From positions 29,485,632-29,549,631 of the forward strand of contig CM055102.1 in the NCBI GenBank assembly GCA_029204225.1: a DNA stretch of 64,000 nt, written 5' to 3'. Origin of the DNA: Diphasiastrum complanatum. Taxonomy: Eukaryota > Streptophyta > Lycopodiopsida > Lycopodiales > Lycopodiaceae. Of this stretch, positions 34,161 through 45,101 are shown piece after piece; position 1 is the first letter of the stretch, and every line of letters starts with the position of its first letter. The notes beneath the pieces were generated by a model, which was not told the origin of the DNA, did not search any database, and saw only the letters and a list, made by a program, of their open reading frames with translations. A program made the position numbers and the translations under genes.

Positions 34161-35565
34161 AGATGAAAGAATAGAAGGTTGGAAAACTACCTCATATCTT
34201 CTCTTGGTATATAAACAAATTCGTAATGGATATCTTGTGAGACTATTATTTCCTTTTTTTGAACAAATTAAATAGTAGAATATATATGTATTTTTCCAAA
34301 CGGACGTGCTGCACTTTCAACCTTGCACGTCCGTACAATTGCCACGTGACACGTCTAGAGTCAAAGTCAAACTGCTTATTATGCTTCACAATGTACTTGT
34401 GAAAAAGTCAAAGTACCCATTACACAATGAAATGTGCCAGGCAGTGGACATTATGCCCAGTTTGGCTTTCCAGTTTGTAGGTTCAACCCCTATGGGCCTC
34501 GCCTTAAAAATTATGGAAATCCTTATCAAGCAGAATGGCCTCTGCTCGACACCTTTCATAATACTTAAAAGGCATTACAAATTCGTAACAGAAGATTACA
34601 CACTATAACAAGTGAGAAAGTGTGACCAAAAATTTCAATCACAAAAATAGGTCTCAAAGTCATCTTTACACTTGCAAAAGTTCATTTGTTAAAGACCTCC
34701 ACACAAGTTTTAACAAGAATTTAATTATAGTGATGTAAAGAACTTCCTTGAGTTTTTGGATGAGCATATTCTGCACGACCACTGCAATGATACTGGTGGT
34801 GCCACAACCATCTAGTGGAGATGGGGGATGATACCACCATCTTTTCATAACGGTTGTTTCATTCCCCCGTAGATTTGTGAATGTGGCAATGGGTGGTGCA
34901 AAATATGCTCATCCAATTTTTTTAGTACTTCACATGCCATAATTTCATTGTGACGGGTAGGGCATTATGAATAGAATTCCTTACATGGGAATTTGTCCAT
35001 GAGCTATGAAAATTTATGTCCATAGTGACACCTCCCATAGTTATCTCGGAATCACTGATTCCGACATGTGTTCCAAAAAAGTCACTAAAAAAAATCAAGA
35101 GTCAAGCCCTATTGTTTGGGCTTTACACATTTCTCGGGCATGTGTCCTCAAATGCATAGAGCCCTCAAAGTGGGAATGTACCCCATTCTTACATACCTCC
35201 CTTCAAGGGTGCAACGGTGCCCTCGCCCGTGCTCTCAAATGCGTAATGGATTCTTTGTGGGTATTACGCCCATTTTTTGGGCTCTTTAAAAAGCAAAAAA
35301 TGTCAGTGGCTTTTAAAAAAAATTCTGACACGCTCATTCCACGCGCGCGTTAGACTGCACATCAATCCGCGTTAGATTGCCACGTGGCACTTTTTGATTG
35401 GTCCAAAAAAATAGAAGTGCTAATTATGCTTTTTAAATGGCATGTGAAAAAGTAAAAAAAAATCCATTAGGAATGGCCTGTGCCCAGGCCCATTCCATAT
35501 TACAAAAGGGCCCTAAAAGACCATACTTACCTAAAATCTCGCATAGTCAGCGTGACCAATAAGCT
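34161..35565. other. Non-coding region with MITE-like element
   Basis: No coding region supported. Two related stretches near 34.31-34.42 kb and 35.34-35.45 kb share phrases such as ATTGCCACGTG followed by AATTATGCTT or TTATTATGCTT, suggesting dispersed copies of one non-autonomous repeat. A 115-codon frame at 35006-35353 has no domain and biased composition and is not called. Confidence 0.4.
34756..34916. repeat. Short inverted-terminal-repeat element (MITE-like)
   Basis: Terminal segments 34756-34780 (TTGGATGAGCATATTCTGCA at the outer end) and 34892-34916 are inverted repeats of 25 bp with two or three mismatches, enclosing 111 bp without coding potential. Target duplications were not identified. 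Size and structure fit a MITE, but the superfamily is unknown. Confidence 0.55.
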
Positions 35566-35720
35566 GTTTTATGTTTTCAAGGCAAGATTGGTGATCAAAG
35601 GGTACGCACAAAGTAAAGGCATCGACTATGAGGAGACATTTGCGCCGGTTTGTAAGTGGAATAATGTTAAGTTTGTCACCATTGAGTTATCCGTAGTTTT
35701 GGATGTCAATTGTGATGTTA
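35566..35720 (+). mobile_element. Copia reverse transcriptase fragment
   Basis: The plus strand encodes KARLVIKGYAQSKGIDYEET then FAPV, the conserved start of copia RT, followed by a decayed stretch ending LDVNCDV. No flanking LTR could be tied to it. Confidence 0.85.
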
Positions 35721-35734
35721 GAAGGGGAATCTAA

Positions 35735-37561
35735 TATGTGGATTGCATTGGATCTGTTAGTTCAGTGAAGCTTGTCCCTAGTTTTGATGTATCAGTAGGG
35801 TTTTGAAGCCTATAACTAACTTGGAAAGATCAGAATGTAATGTAAAACCATGTTAATTCTTCTGTTTAAATCATAGAATCATATGTGGATTTGAGGTATC
35901 CATTTGATAGGCATGCCAGTCATCCAAATAAATGGATTCTCTGGTGTTTGGGAACAAGAGATACTATCCTATAGTAATTATAGGACAACTAGATGATCAG
36001 TGGATCTCTATATCAGATGAGGCGCTTAAGGGTTTTCTGGAAGGAAAAGCTGATGGTATGGGACATCAGTAATTTTGGAAAGGAAATTCTAGGACTGTAA
36101 AGATCTGATGACCAATGGTGTGTTTTAGTACCTAGTCGCGATATGGGAAAGAAGAAAACCATTCCATCAAATGTGGGGTATTTTGGGAATTCTTAAATTC
36201 CCACTCAAAATTGCTATCCCAGGGGTATTTTTTTTGAATTGTTGAGATCTGGATGTGGCTAGATAGCATTTCTCGATTGTCAATCTAAATCATATTTATA
36301 CCGAGAGGATAAGTAAGGGTATTTGATTTGTTCAAAATATTATAGACTATTCTAAAGAATGAGATCCTCGCTATTATTTGAAGATTCCAAATATGGCCAA
36401 GATTTTTCCAGAGTTGAGATATAGCCTTCATGTTGCTTAGTAGCATAGGTATCAACCAAAAGACCATGTTGCCAAAGAAGTAAACACCCAGCTATGAAGG
36501 GTTTAAGCAACTATCTTCGAAGGCGATACAAGAGGAGGCTCTCCACATTCATGACTAAGCAGCTCTCACGACAAACCGATTATCAGCTCGTCACTAAGGT
36601 ATTTTCGCAACTTATCTCGATATCGCTATGATAAATATGTGAAATGCTAGCTCACATTATTATGAGTGTTTTTTCTGATGACACGTTATGCATGGAGAAA
36701 CGTGATCTACGGTTTGGATAGAATGGGATGATATGCATGTTGGAAGCTTGGATCGTATTATCCAGCATGCTACCTATATCTCTGGCATTATTGTACTTGT
36801 TATGAGTTGTATAAAGAAACTGTTGATAAGCAATCAGTTGATACTACTCAGTTCTCGTGGTGTTATTGATGGTAATGAAAAGCAAGATTGAGTAAGCATG
36901 TCATTATTGTGTTATATGAAGTTGTTAAATTGACAACTGGACCCGACCTCTTTGAAACACAAGAGCGGGCAGTCCACCAAATGTGGCCGAAATACGCCAC
37001 TTTGGTTAAGTCTCACTAGTCACACCTGTTGTTGGAAATGTCTAGCGAAATACCTAGACCTGACAGATGGCGAAATACTATCGCTCATCAAACAAAGCGG
37101 TACATATAACTTGCACCCCACAAACACAGAGCATAGAATCAACGAGTGAATCTTATATAGGCCCTAAAGAAAAATATATTCATCAAATGAGGACCTATAA
37201 GTCACAGCCTAGTAGTGCAAAACCACCCTAGAGGGCATGATGCCAAACACATAAGATTAAGGGTAGTCTCTAAGAGAAATGCTCTGATAAAAAACCATAG
37301 AAAACAAAAATGGACAGTTACATATGAGTAGAGATGAGTATCAACTTTTGTCGTCACTCGACGATGTTTGCCAAATGTATAGGATAGGAATATTACGATA
37401 CCACTTCTACACCCCAGAATTCCATCATAACCTAATGCTTGGTGATAGTTTGATTAGAGTACATCACTGCGGAGAACATAGCTATTTAGATGTATATGAG
37501 CTTGTGATTGATGGGTATTGGCATCTGACAGACGCCACCTCCACTTGATACGCAGAAATAA
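35735..37561. other. Degenerate repeat DNA, nothing named
   Basis: No reading frame with a recognisable domain. It forms the left flank of the young element that inserted at 37562. The same sequence unit continues at 43140 on the right flank; removing the insertion joins the two sides at the AATAA duplication. Confidence 0.45.
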
Positions 37562-38208
37562 TGTGAAAATTGTCAACATTTCCTTGTCTAGTTTTAGGCC
37601 AAAATTGCTAAAAATGGCACATAGTTTAGGATCTGACTTTTCACACGTGTGAAACAGGTCTAGATATTTTTAGTAAGTGTATTTTTTCAGTATGAAGAAG
37701 TGTCAAACTTCAAGACCTTCGAAATGAGTCCATTTTCATGTATTTTGGACATATATGCCAATTTTACCTATATAGGGCATATTTTAGGTAAGGAGGGTCT
37801 AGAGAGAGGAGAGAGAGTCATCTCTCTCAGCTATATATAGCAGGTAGGCCGTGGAGAAACAGGTTGGAGCAGATCCATTGTATTCATTTGCTTAATGAGA
37901 GATTTTTCTATTGGGTTCTCCTTCCATTGTTGGCATTGTGTAGTGATTGAGTTCAAGCTTTGTGTGTATGATCTTAGGTGCTTTCCAAAAGTGGTAGGCT
38001 GATGTATTATGGACTGTATAATGCTATTTTGGGCCGCACTTGATGTTTATGGAAGTTTTCATTTGTGATAAATGCTTTTTGATCAAGTTCTTTGCATTCT
38101 AGGTAGCATAGAATGTGTTGCCAATTCCTAGCTTATGTAGTTTGGAGTGCAAGCATTCAAGCCAATGATCTTGGAGTTTAGATCCACTTAGGATCTGTAT
38201 TTTTCACA
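37562..38208 (+). repeat. 5' LTR of the young element
   Basis: Runs from TGTGAAAATTGTCAAC to ATCTGTATTTTTCACA, so the ends form a short inverted repeat TGTGAAAA/TTTTCACA. A TATATATAG box with an upstream GAGAGAGAG run lies about 260-280 bp in and is the likely promoter. The 3' copy differs at three sites. Confidence 0.95.
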
Positions 38209-38220
38209 TGGTATCAGAGC

Positions 38221-39381
38221 TGGTTGGCTTCTATTTACAGTAAGTATTCCATTTTTGGTGATATTTGGATGTTTGATCAAGTTCTAGCATGATTTTGCAT
38301 TGCTTTGTTGATCAAATCTTACTAACCTTTGTTTTGTGAGTTGAACTTGTGGATCAAAAGCATATTTCAGGTCTATTGAAGATCAGAGGCTGAAAAGAAA
38401 CTATTTTGGATCAGATCATAACACCTAATCATTTGTGATTGTGAGGCTTGTGCATATTCAATACTAACAATGTTCTTTTCAATCCTATTGTTGACAATCT
38501 CCATTCTTGGATGAACACTCTCCTTAAGTGGATGAAACTTCTCCTTAAGTGGATGACAAATGCTCTTTTGAGTGAGTTGTAATTCTCCTAAAGGCTGAGC
38601 AAAGCTCCCATTTGGATGAAAGATCCCCTTTTTTGGGTGAACATATTGTAAGCTCCATTGTGAAGAGCATATTGTAAAGATTGTCATCAATTTTGGCATA
38701 ATTTTTTGGTGTACTTTGTTGAGCATGTAAGTAACTCTCCTTATGTAATTTGATTGGAGCATTTGCTGGAAGGTGTTAACCATTATGCAAGTGTGTTTTC
38801 AGGTTCTTAACAGGTTGAGGAACATTCTCATGTGAAGTGATCTTAGATCTACATCTAAACACCAAGATTTGACAAGATAGTGAAGCTAGTCTTGTGATTC
38901 ACTAAGTGTGCTCATTCATTCACCTCTAAATCTTGTATTTATCACTTGCTGGAGTTTATAAACTTTTAGAAGTGTGGTTTACATGTGGTTTTACAGGTTG
39001 AATCAATATCTTAGTGTGTTGATCATATGTTGATCAAGTTTGTTCATTACTAGGTAATCTTGGCATCCTAGTTTTGGGTATTTTCTAAGAATGCAAGTAA
39101 CTCTTCACACCATAACTTGATTTGGTCACTTGCTGGAAAGTTTGAGAGCTTAAGCAAGAGTGTGTTCAGGTTGGTTTGATTTTGTAATCCATTCTTAGTG
39201 TGTGCAAAGTGTTGCATGTGTTTCAATCTTCCTTTCTATGCTTGGAAACCATCTAGGTTCAAGATAGAAGTGTTTTAGGGTCCTAAATCTTCATAGATCT
39301 CTTTATCTATCATTTGTTGAGAGAAAAGTGAGTGCTAAGTGCTTTAGGACAGAACCTAAAAGTTGAAGAAACATTAGAATC
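38221..39381 (+). repeat. Leader of the young element with degenerate repeats
   Basis: The 1.16-kb leader between primer site and gag has no coding motif. It contains short tandem units (CTCCTTAAGTGGATGA twice at about 38520-38556) and about three longer degenerate units recognisable by TTGCTGGAA...GTGTG...CAGGTT phrases near 38.76-38.81, 38.95-39.00 and 39.13-39.17 kb. Many short ATG frames precede the gag start. Confidence 0.6.
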
Positions 39382-41934
39382 ATGGCTTCCAATGGCGGGA
39401 TCATGCTAGAGTCTAGTGAAAGGTTGAGTTCATCAAACTACTCTACTTGGAAAGTGAGGATGGAGTCCTTACTTGAGTTGAATGAACTCATGGACATAGT
39501 TGCAGAAATTGAAGAGAGACCTCTCACACTTCAAGAGCAACAAAGGTTTGATAAGAAGGCCAAAAGGGCTCTTCATATCATTAAAATGAATGTTACAAAT
39601 GAACTTCTCAAGGAAGTTGGAAAGTGTCAAAGTGCAAGTGAGGCATGGAATGCCTTAAAGAAGCTCTTTGAATCAAAGTCCACATCTAGGGTATTGACCC
39701 TAAGGAGACAAATATTTTCTAGTAGGCAAAGAGAGGGTGAAAGTGCTCATGCATTTATCTTGAGAGTTAAGTCCCTAAGTGATGATTTAGCATGCATTGA
39801 TGAGAACATAAAAGATGGTGAAATAGTCCAAGTTATGTTGAATGGTTTGCTAAATGAACATGCTAACCTTGTGCAAAGTTTTTCCATTCAAAGAGTCTTG
39901 CCAAGTGTGGTTGACTTGCAAGAAATCTTATTGGCTGAAGAACATAGGTTGCAATCAAAGCTTGATGGTGCATCCTTGCAAGGTGGAGGTGAAGAGGCTT
40001 TCTTCACAAAAGGCAAATTCAAGGGCAAAGGTAAAGGCAAAGGGAAATGGTCCAAAGGTGGTAACTTTGATCATGATGATCACTCTTCCTCTTCCTCTTC
40101 TACTAAGAACAATAAGTCAAAGTTCAAGTGCTTTTATTGTGGGATAAAAGGACATTTTGCAAATGAATGCCATAAGAAACAAAATGCTAGATCTAGGTTG
40201 AGATCTAATGTACTTCTTGGAGATGATAATTGTTGTGCTAACTTGGCAAGCTTTGGTGAATCTATGGTCAATTTTTTGGATCCATTGGATCTTGAAGATG
40301 CACTAGTGTTACCTACTAGTCATATGGAGTCATGTGGATCTAAATTAGCATCATGTTTGTACTCTTCTACTCATGGACTTCCAAGGCTTGTTGGTTCTTC
40401 AATGGTGCTAGATGGCAAGTGCAAAAATGGAAAAGGTAAGGAAGGAGCTAACTTCATCAATGGAGTTGATGAAGATTCTTCTTTGGAAGTGATTGTTGCT
40501 AATGACTTGTTTGTTCATATGGAAAAAGATGGAGATGCTAAGTGTCATTCTTTGCAAGAAGATGGTTGTTCTTCTAATTCTTTTCATATTGATGTATGTA
40601 ATCATGTGGGAAAAGATGATGGTGCTTTGAGCATGCTTGAAGGAAATGGTTCTTTTACATCTTTTTGTGATAAAGTCATTTGTGCAACAAGTGGTGTCAC
40701 ATTTCTTCATAAAAAGAGTAGATCAAAGGTTTCTATCATGAGACCTGGTGAGGGAGATCACAAGTCAAAAGGAAGAGAAGTATGTGAAGTGTTCAAAGTA
40801 GGATGTACTTTGAATGATGTTTTTATGAACGATAGTGAGGAAGAATCATTATCATATGACTCATTACCTAAATCATTGAGTAGAAGTTCATGTTTGAAAA
40901 GAGAGAGTACTTCAATCACTCTTATGTTGAAGGTACTAAGGATTCTTTTCTTGGCTTCTAATATTCAAGAGTCTTCTACTTCTTATGGTGCAACTATCAA
41001 GAGGGAGGTTTCTAACTTTTGTGGTGCTAGCATTAAGAGGGAGTCTTGTGAAGGAAAGGGCAATGGAAGAGTGGTTCTTGGGAAGATCCAAAGCATGGAT
41101 CTAACATCTCTTCATCAACTCAAAGCATTCTATGATTGTGGTGGATTGTTCATTCATGGTCAAGATGGCAAAAGGTTGGTTGAAGAAGACTACATGGAGC
41201 AACTCAAGTGGCAACTTCTTCAAGGCAAGGGAGATATCATTGGTGAGCTTATTGAGGTTTGTTATGAACTCAAGAGGGCTGTTTTGATTAGGTTTGATAC
41301 TCATCTTCACCTACTCTACTTCATGTTAAATGGAAATGTTGGAATCTATCTTTTGGTTTATGATGGTGGCATTGTTTTCACTAACTATAGTGAAGGGTCA
41401 AATTTGAGCATTGATGAGATCTTGTGGGATCTTAATCATGTGTTTGAGAGGGAGTATCTTCAGAGTTTCAGATCTGAAGATGTTCACATATGCAAGATCT
41501 TTGATGTCTTATTGGAAGATCAAGAGGTTGATCTTGGATTGCTTCATCAACACCAAGAGACAAGTGGCAATTCGAAGCTAGTGAAAAGCATCAAAGAAGA
41601 GACAAATGGTCAAGGCATTTTGGATCTGTTTTTACAGGTTCTTGAAGGTTCAAGTAAGGTCTTTGGAGCTGCAAGGAAGTGTCTTCTTACTCTACCTCAC
41701 TTGCCTAATCTCATGTATGAACATTGTTATGTCAATGTGTTGAAATTGTCAAATTTCAATAAAACTAGTTCCATAGTTTTGCATCCTTTGGATCTTGGAG
41801 ATGGAATAGTTATCATTGCTGGTTTGTATGATCAAGTACATGAATTCATTCAGATCTTGAAAGGTATTGAAGTGGTCAATATGTTTTCTTTTGAACAAAG
41901 TTCAAGATCTAGTATTCTAGTGTTGGCAAATTGA
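39382..41934 (+). CDS. Gag-like protein with novel C-terminal half, 850 aa
   Basis: Residues about 1-200 are a copia-type capsid (DUF4219/UBN2): LESSERLSSSNYSTWKVRME and TSRVLTLRRQIFSS. A Lys/Gly/Ser-rich basic linker follows (about 205-248), then a CCHC zinc knuckle C250-x2-C253-x4-H258-x4-C263. Residues 264-850 have no protease DSGA, integrase or YVDD motif. They are Ser- and Cys-rich up to about 590, then more hydrophobic and globular. Faint resemblance to copia RT occurs at ELKRA (629-633), VYDGG (659-663) and DLGLLH (717-722), but the catalytic Asp pair is absent. The frame is uninterrupted, so it may be expressed. The capsid is about 70% identical by eye over 113 residues to that at 54700. 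The start is the first ATG before the conserved gag N-terminus. Confidence 0.9.
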   Translation: MASNGGIMLESSERLSSSNYSTWKVRMESLLELNELMDIVAEIEERPLTLQEQQRFDKKAKRALHIIKMNVTNELLKEVGKCQSASEAWNALKKLFESKSTSRVLTLRRQIFSSRQREGESAHAFILRVKSLSDDLACIDENIKDGEIVQVMLNGLLNEHANLVQSFSIQRVLPSVVDLQEILLAEEHRLQSKLDGASLQGGGEEAFFTKGKFKGKGKGKGKWSKGGNFDHDDHSSSSSSTKNNKSKFKCFYCGIKGHFANECHKKQNARSRLRSNVLLGDDNCCANLASFGESMVNFLDPLDLEDALVLPTSHMESCGSKLASCLYSSTHGLPRLVGSSMVLDGKCKNGKGKEGANFINGVDEDSSLEVIVANDLFVHMEKDGDAKCHSLQEDGCSSNSFHIDVCNHVGKDDGALSMLEGNGSFTSFCDKVICATSGVTFLHKKSRSKVSIMRPGEGDHKSKGREVCEVFKVGCTLNDVFMNDSEEESLSYDSLPKSLSRSSCLKRESTSITLMLKVLRILFLASNIQESSTSYGATIKREVSNFCGASIKRESCEGKGNGRVVLGKIQSMDLTSLHQLKAFYDCGGLFIHGQDGKRLVEEDYMEQLKWQLLQGKGDIIGELIEVCYELKRAVLIRFDTHLHLLYFMLNGNVGIYLLVYDGGIVFTNYSEGSNLSIDEILWDLNHVFEREYLQSFRSEDVHICKIFDVLLEDQEVDLGLLHQHQETSGNSKLVKSIKEETNGQGILDLFLQVLEGSSKVFGAARKCLLTLPHLPNLMYEHCYVNVLKLSNFNKTSSIVLHPLDLGDGIVIIAGLYDQVHEFIQILKGIEVVNMFSFEQSSRSSILVLAN

Positions 41935-41964
41935 CAACTTGTTGACATTGTAGGATCAAGCGTT

Positions 41965-42474
41965 GTGTGCAAATCTTGTGGAGGTACTTCAAGTATTTCA
42001 AGTTCAGGTTTTGGTCATTCAAATGGAGTAGGGAACACATCTTTTTGGCATTCATTCACTCAAAGGCTTTCATGGATTGAAGATCTACAAAGGCAAGGTG
42101 GTGATGGAAGTTCATTCATGGAGATACATGTTGCATTCACTATATGTATAGTGAAATGTGGAGGAGGCATGCAAACACTTGTTGATCACTTTCATTTACA
42201 ACTTGTTTGCTGCTATTTTACAGAGAAACCAGAGATGGATACATGGAGGAATTCATTAATTGAGATTCTATGTTCTTTTACATGTACCATTTTTATGATT
42301 CTATGTAAAATTGATGTAAGAAATAGTGAAGCATCCTATATGGACACTATTATCTATATCAATTATGTTGTGTCCTATTTTGTACATATTAGGATCCTTG
42401 AGAAGAGATCTATTCTGATGATGGAGATCATTCTTAAGTTGGAACAAAGTAGTGTTGTAAAACTAGCAAGTTAA
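41965..42474 (+). CDS. Small ORF before polypurine tract, unknown
   Basis: A 169-codon frame, 30 bp after the gag-like stop, in the same frame and ending four bases before the purine tract. It starts with a Cys/Gly/Ser-rich segment (CKSCGGTSSISSSGFGH) and later is hydrophobic. I recognise no domain. It might be the remnant end of the upstream frame or chance. Confidence 0.3.
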   Translation: MCKSCGGTSSISSSGFGHSNGVGNTSFWHSFTQRLSWIEDLQRQGGDGSSFMEIHVAFTICIVKCGGGMQTLVDHFHLQLVCCYFTEKPEMDTWRNSLIEILCSFTCTIFMILCKIDVRNSEASYMDTIIYINYVVSYFVHIRILEKRSILMMEIILKLEQSSVVKLAS

Positions 42475-42487
42475 GTTGAAGAGGGAG

Positions 42488-43134
42488 TGTGAAAATTGTC
42501 AACATTTCCTTGTCTAGTTTTAGGCCAAAATTGCTAAAAATGGCACATAGTTTAGGATCTGACTTTTCACACGTGTGAAACAGGTCTAGATATTTCTAGT
42601 AAGTGTATTTTTTCAGTATGAAGAAGTGTCAAACTTCAAGACCTTCGAAATGAGTCCATTTTCATGTATTTTGGACATATATGCCAATTTTACCTATATA
42701 GGGCATATTTTAGGTAAGGAGGGTCTAGAGAGAGGAGAGAGAGTCATCTCTCTCAGCTATATATAGCAGGTAGGCCGTGGAGAAACAGGTTGGAGCAGAT
42801 CCATTGTATTCATTTGCTTAATGAGAGATTTTTCTATTGGGTTCTCCTTCCATTGTTGGCATTGTGTAGTGATTGAGTTCAAGCTTTGTGTGTATGATCT
42901 TAGGTGCTTTCCAAAAGTGGTAGGCTGATGTATTATGGACTGTATAATGCTATTTTGGGCCGCACTTGATGTTTATGGAAGTTTCCATTTGTGATAAATG
43001 CTTTTTGATCAAGTTCTTTGCATTCTAGGTAGCATAGAATGTGTTGCCAATTCCTAGCTTATGTAGTTTGGAGTGCAAGCATTCAAGCCAATGATCTTGG
43101 AGTTTAGATCCACTTAGGATCTATATTTTTCACA
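42488..43134 (+). repeat. 3' LTR of the young element
   Basis: 647 bp, identical to the 5' LTR except for a C for T near 42597, a C for T near 42984 and an A for G near 43122. Ends TTTTTCACA directly before AATAA. Confidence 0.95.
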
Positions 43135-43139
43135 AATAA

Positions 43140-44935
43140 CACAATCTCTTACACAAACCCCAATCTTTGAACCACCAGTACACTCATTTGTAGCATCTAA
43201 CAGTGACAACGAAAATCTAGTGAATGATCCTAGAAGAGCATGGTTTCAACACCCTGAATTGGTTCTAGGAACTCTCAATGAAAGTCTTGCTAATGATTCT
43301 GTTACTAGCCCCCATGTGCAAGTAAGGACGGTCTAGGAATCAAAGTCTGTACCTAGAAACCAAGTGAAGATAGCAGCCTCTCCCTGCAATCATACTTCTG
43401 AGAGCCTGGAAACTCTCATTGATTGGGGAGTACGGGGCGACTAGGATGACCCCAAGGTTGGAAGCGGTAATTGACCCTAGTCATTCGCGTAAGGCAGTGT
43501 GGGCCCTTTCCCTCGCTGGGGCTTTTTGACGGGACCAACCCCCTGTCGGAAAAATCCCTAACAGCTAGGGTCTTGGGCAGTGGGGGCGTGTCACGGGTAG
43601 GCGGGGGTGGGCATCGGGTATCCCTAGTGGTGTCGTCGGGCCCTTAAGGGCATGGATGCCAGGCAGCGTGCAGGTGGGTGCCGGTGGGTAGTGGGAGCCA
43701 CACACCGACACCCCTTCTCCTGGGCACCTGCGCCCAACGTGGCACCTGGGCAACCAATTTAAAAAAAAAAAACGTGTGGTTGACAATGCACTGGGGCCAA
43801 ACGTCCTCTCCTTAGATGCGAGGATCTCAACATAGCTTGATAAATTGTAAGCTAGTTTTCCTCAGCTAACAAATTGTAGTATGCAATAATTATTCAAAGA
43901 GTGCTTCTCTTTCTCTTGAGTATTTGAACTTCCCACATTCAAACAATGGAATTTGATTTTCTTCCTTGGAATTGAGCAACACATAACTTCTACAAAAAGA
44001 ATTGTAAGCTCTTGATTTGATCATGAGTTGCCTCTTTATTGATTAGTGACTGATAAACAATCAATGAATCACATAGCGTGACAGACACACAAGATTGGGT
44101 TTTAGTTTTTTGCTTCGAGAAAGAATGCTAATTTGCTAGAGTAACTAAGGAGAATCCACACCCTTGAGAAAAGGCCAAAAGGATATGGAAGAAAATACAC
44201 CCTTTTAAAGGGCTGTAAGCCTTTTTCAGTAGGTTCAAAATATTGAATGAGCACTACTAGGCTGAAAAGCTCTCATCTATCTCTCAAGGCTCACCCTCCT
44301 CTCTCAAACAGACAACGCACTCACTCTACTACTCTAAACTCACATGTGGGAGAGAATAGCTTGTAGGCTGGCTGCTGCGTCTGCGTGCCTTGAACCTTCG
44401 CCAGCTTTCATTGCCTCTGTCTTTTTGCGAGAAAGGTTTTCTACACATTCCCTTTTTTCTTCTTCTTCTTCCTATTCCTTCATATGCGTACTAATTATTA
44501 TCATTATTGTAGTTGCTGCTTCTGCTGCTGCTTCTTCTACTGCAATTTAGGAGTCTGAGTCATGAGCTTTGCTGTGCTGGTGCCATGGTGGGTTGGTTTT
44601 AGCTAAATTTTGTCATGGCGGACCGAATCTTCAACGTGTTTTGTCAGCGAAGCAGATTCATCCTTCAGCGCTTTCGTCGGACTTGCAACCTTAGCTCGCT
44701 GCTTGCCTTCAGAAAACGTTTCTTTCTTTGTCACTTAGTATTCTGAGAGCTTATGCCATCCATGGATATCAGATAGTAACCCACTTTCCGACTACCTATT
44801 TGACTTGTCCTCTTGTTCAATCCATCCCTCCACCCGCCACCGATGCTGATAGATTTGAGTGAAATGGCTGAAGCTTGTTTCTGAAAGTGTTTGTTATGAG
44901 CATTGAAATGAAAAGGTGAAGTTTTGGTTCACATG
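43140..44935. other. Right flank of the young element; GC-rich block
   Basis: 43140-43400 may be decayed coding DNA (a frame with ITQSLTQTPIFEPPVHSF) but is unclassified. From about 43430 to 43757 the DNA is strongly GC-rich, then ends in a run of A (43758-43770), a shape compatible with a retroposed copy or SINE, though no polymerase III boxes could be identified. 43771-44935 is AT-rich with no gene; a frame at 44344-44550 is made of Ser and Ile runs and is not called. Confidence 0.4.
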
Positions 44936-45101
44936 CATGCTATATATGTAGTTTGCTTTTATTATTGCCTTTTGCTTGCACTGATCCTGAAAAGCGAGCA
45001 CTCAACATGCATTGCTAGTCGCTTCGCTACAATCCAAGGCCCCATCTCTTTCCTTTGCCACCATCGGTAAGTCGTGAAGAAACACACAGCTGCAGCTGTT
45101 G
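44936..45101 (+). promoter_or_regulatory. Putative core promoter and leader of the 45.1-kb gene
   Basis: CTATATATGT at 44939-44948 lies 155 bp upstream of the start codon at 45102, a plausible TATA box for a leader of about 120 nt. No other element was recognised. Confidence 0.45.

Larger units (their letters stand above)
37562..43134 (+). mobile_element. Young non-autonomous copia-type element, complete
   Basis: A 5573-bp element with 647-bp LTRs at both ends, perfect 5-bp target duplications (AATAA at 37557-37561 and 43135-43139), a tRNA-Met primer site (TGGTATCAGAGC, 38209-38220), a long leader, a gag-bearing 850-codon frame (39382-41934) and a polypurine tract (GAAGAGGGAG, 42478-42487). 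The LTRs differ at three positions, all transitions, so insertion was recent. No protease, integrase or catalytically complete reverse transcriptase is encoded on either strand. It therefore has every cis-acting part needed for mobility but must borrow enzymes. The structure recalls gag-only (TR-GAG/BARE-2-like) elements, except for the long unexplained C-terminal extension. Confidence 0.95.

Noticed and set aside
35006-35353. 115-codon plus-strand frame
   Set aside because: No domain, and the sequence resembles non-coding repeat DNA with phrases shared with flanking repeats.
38209-38220. Possible tRNA gene signals at TGGTATCAGAGC motifs
   Set aside because: These are primer-binding sites complementary to the tRNA-Met 3' end beside LTRs; no tRNA gene is present.
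44344-44550. Possible upstream exon of the 45.1-kb gene
   Set aside because: Composed of Ser, Ile and Ala runs from simple sequence; the TATA box and ATG nearer to 45.1 kb give a better model.
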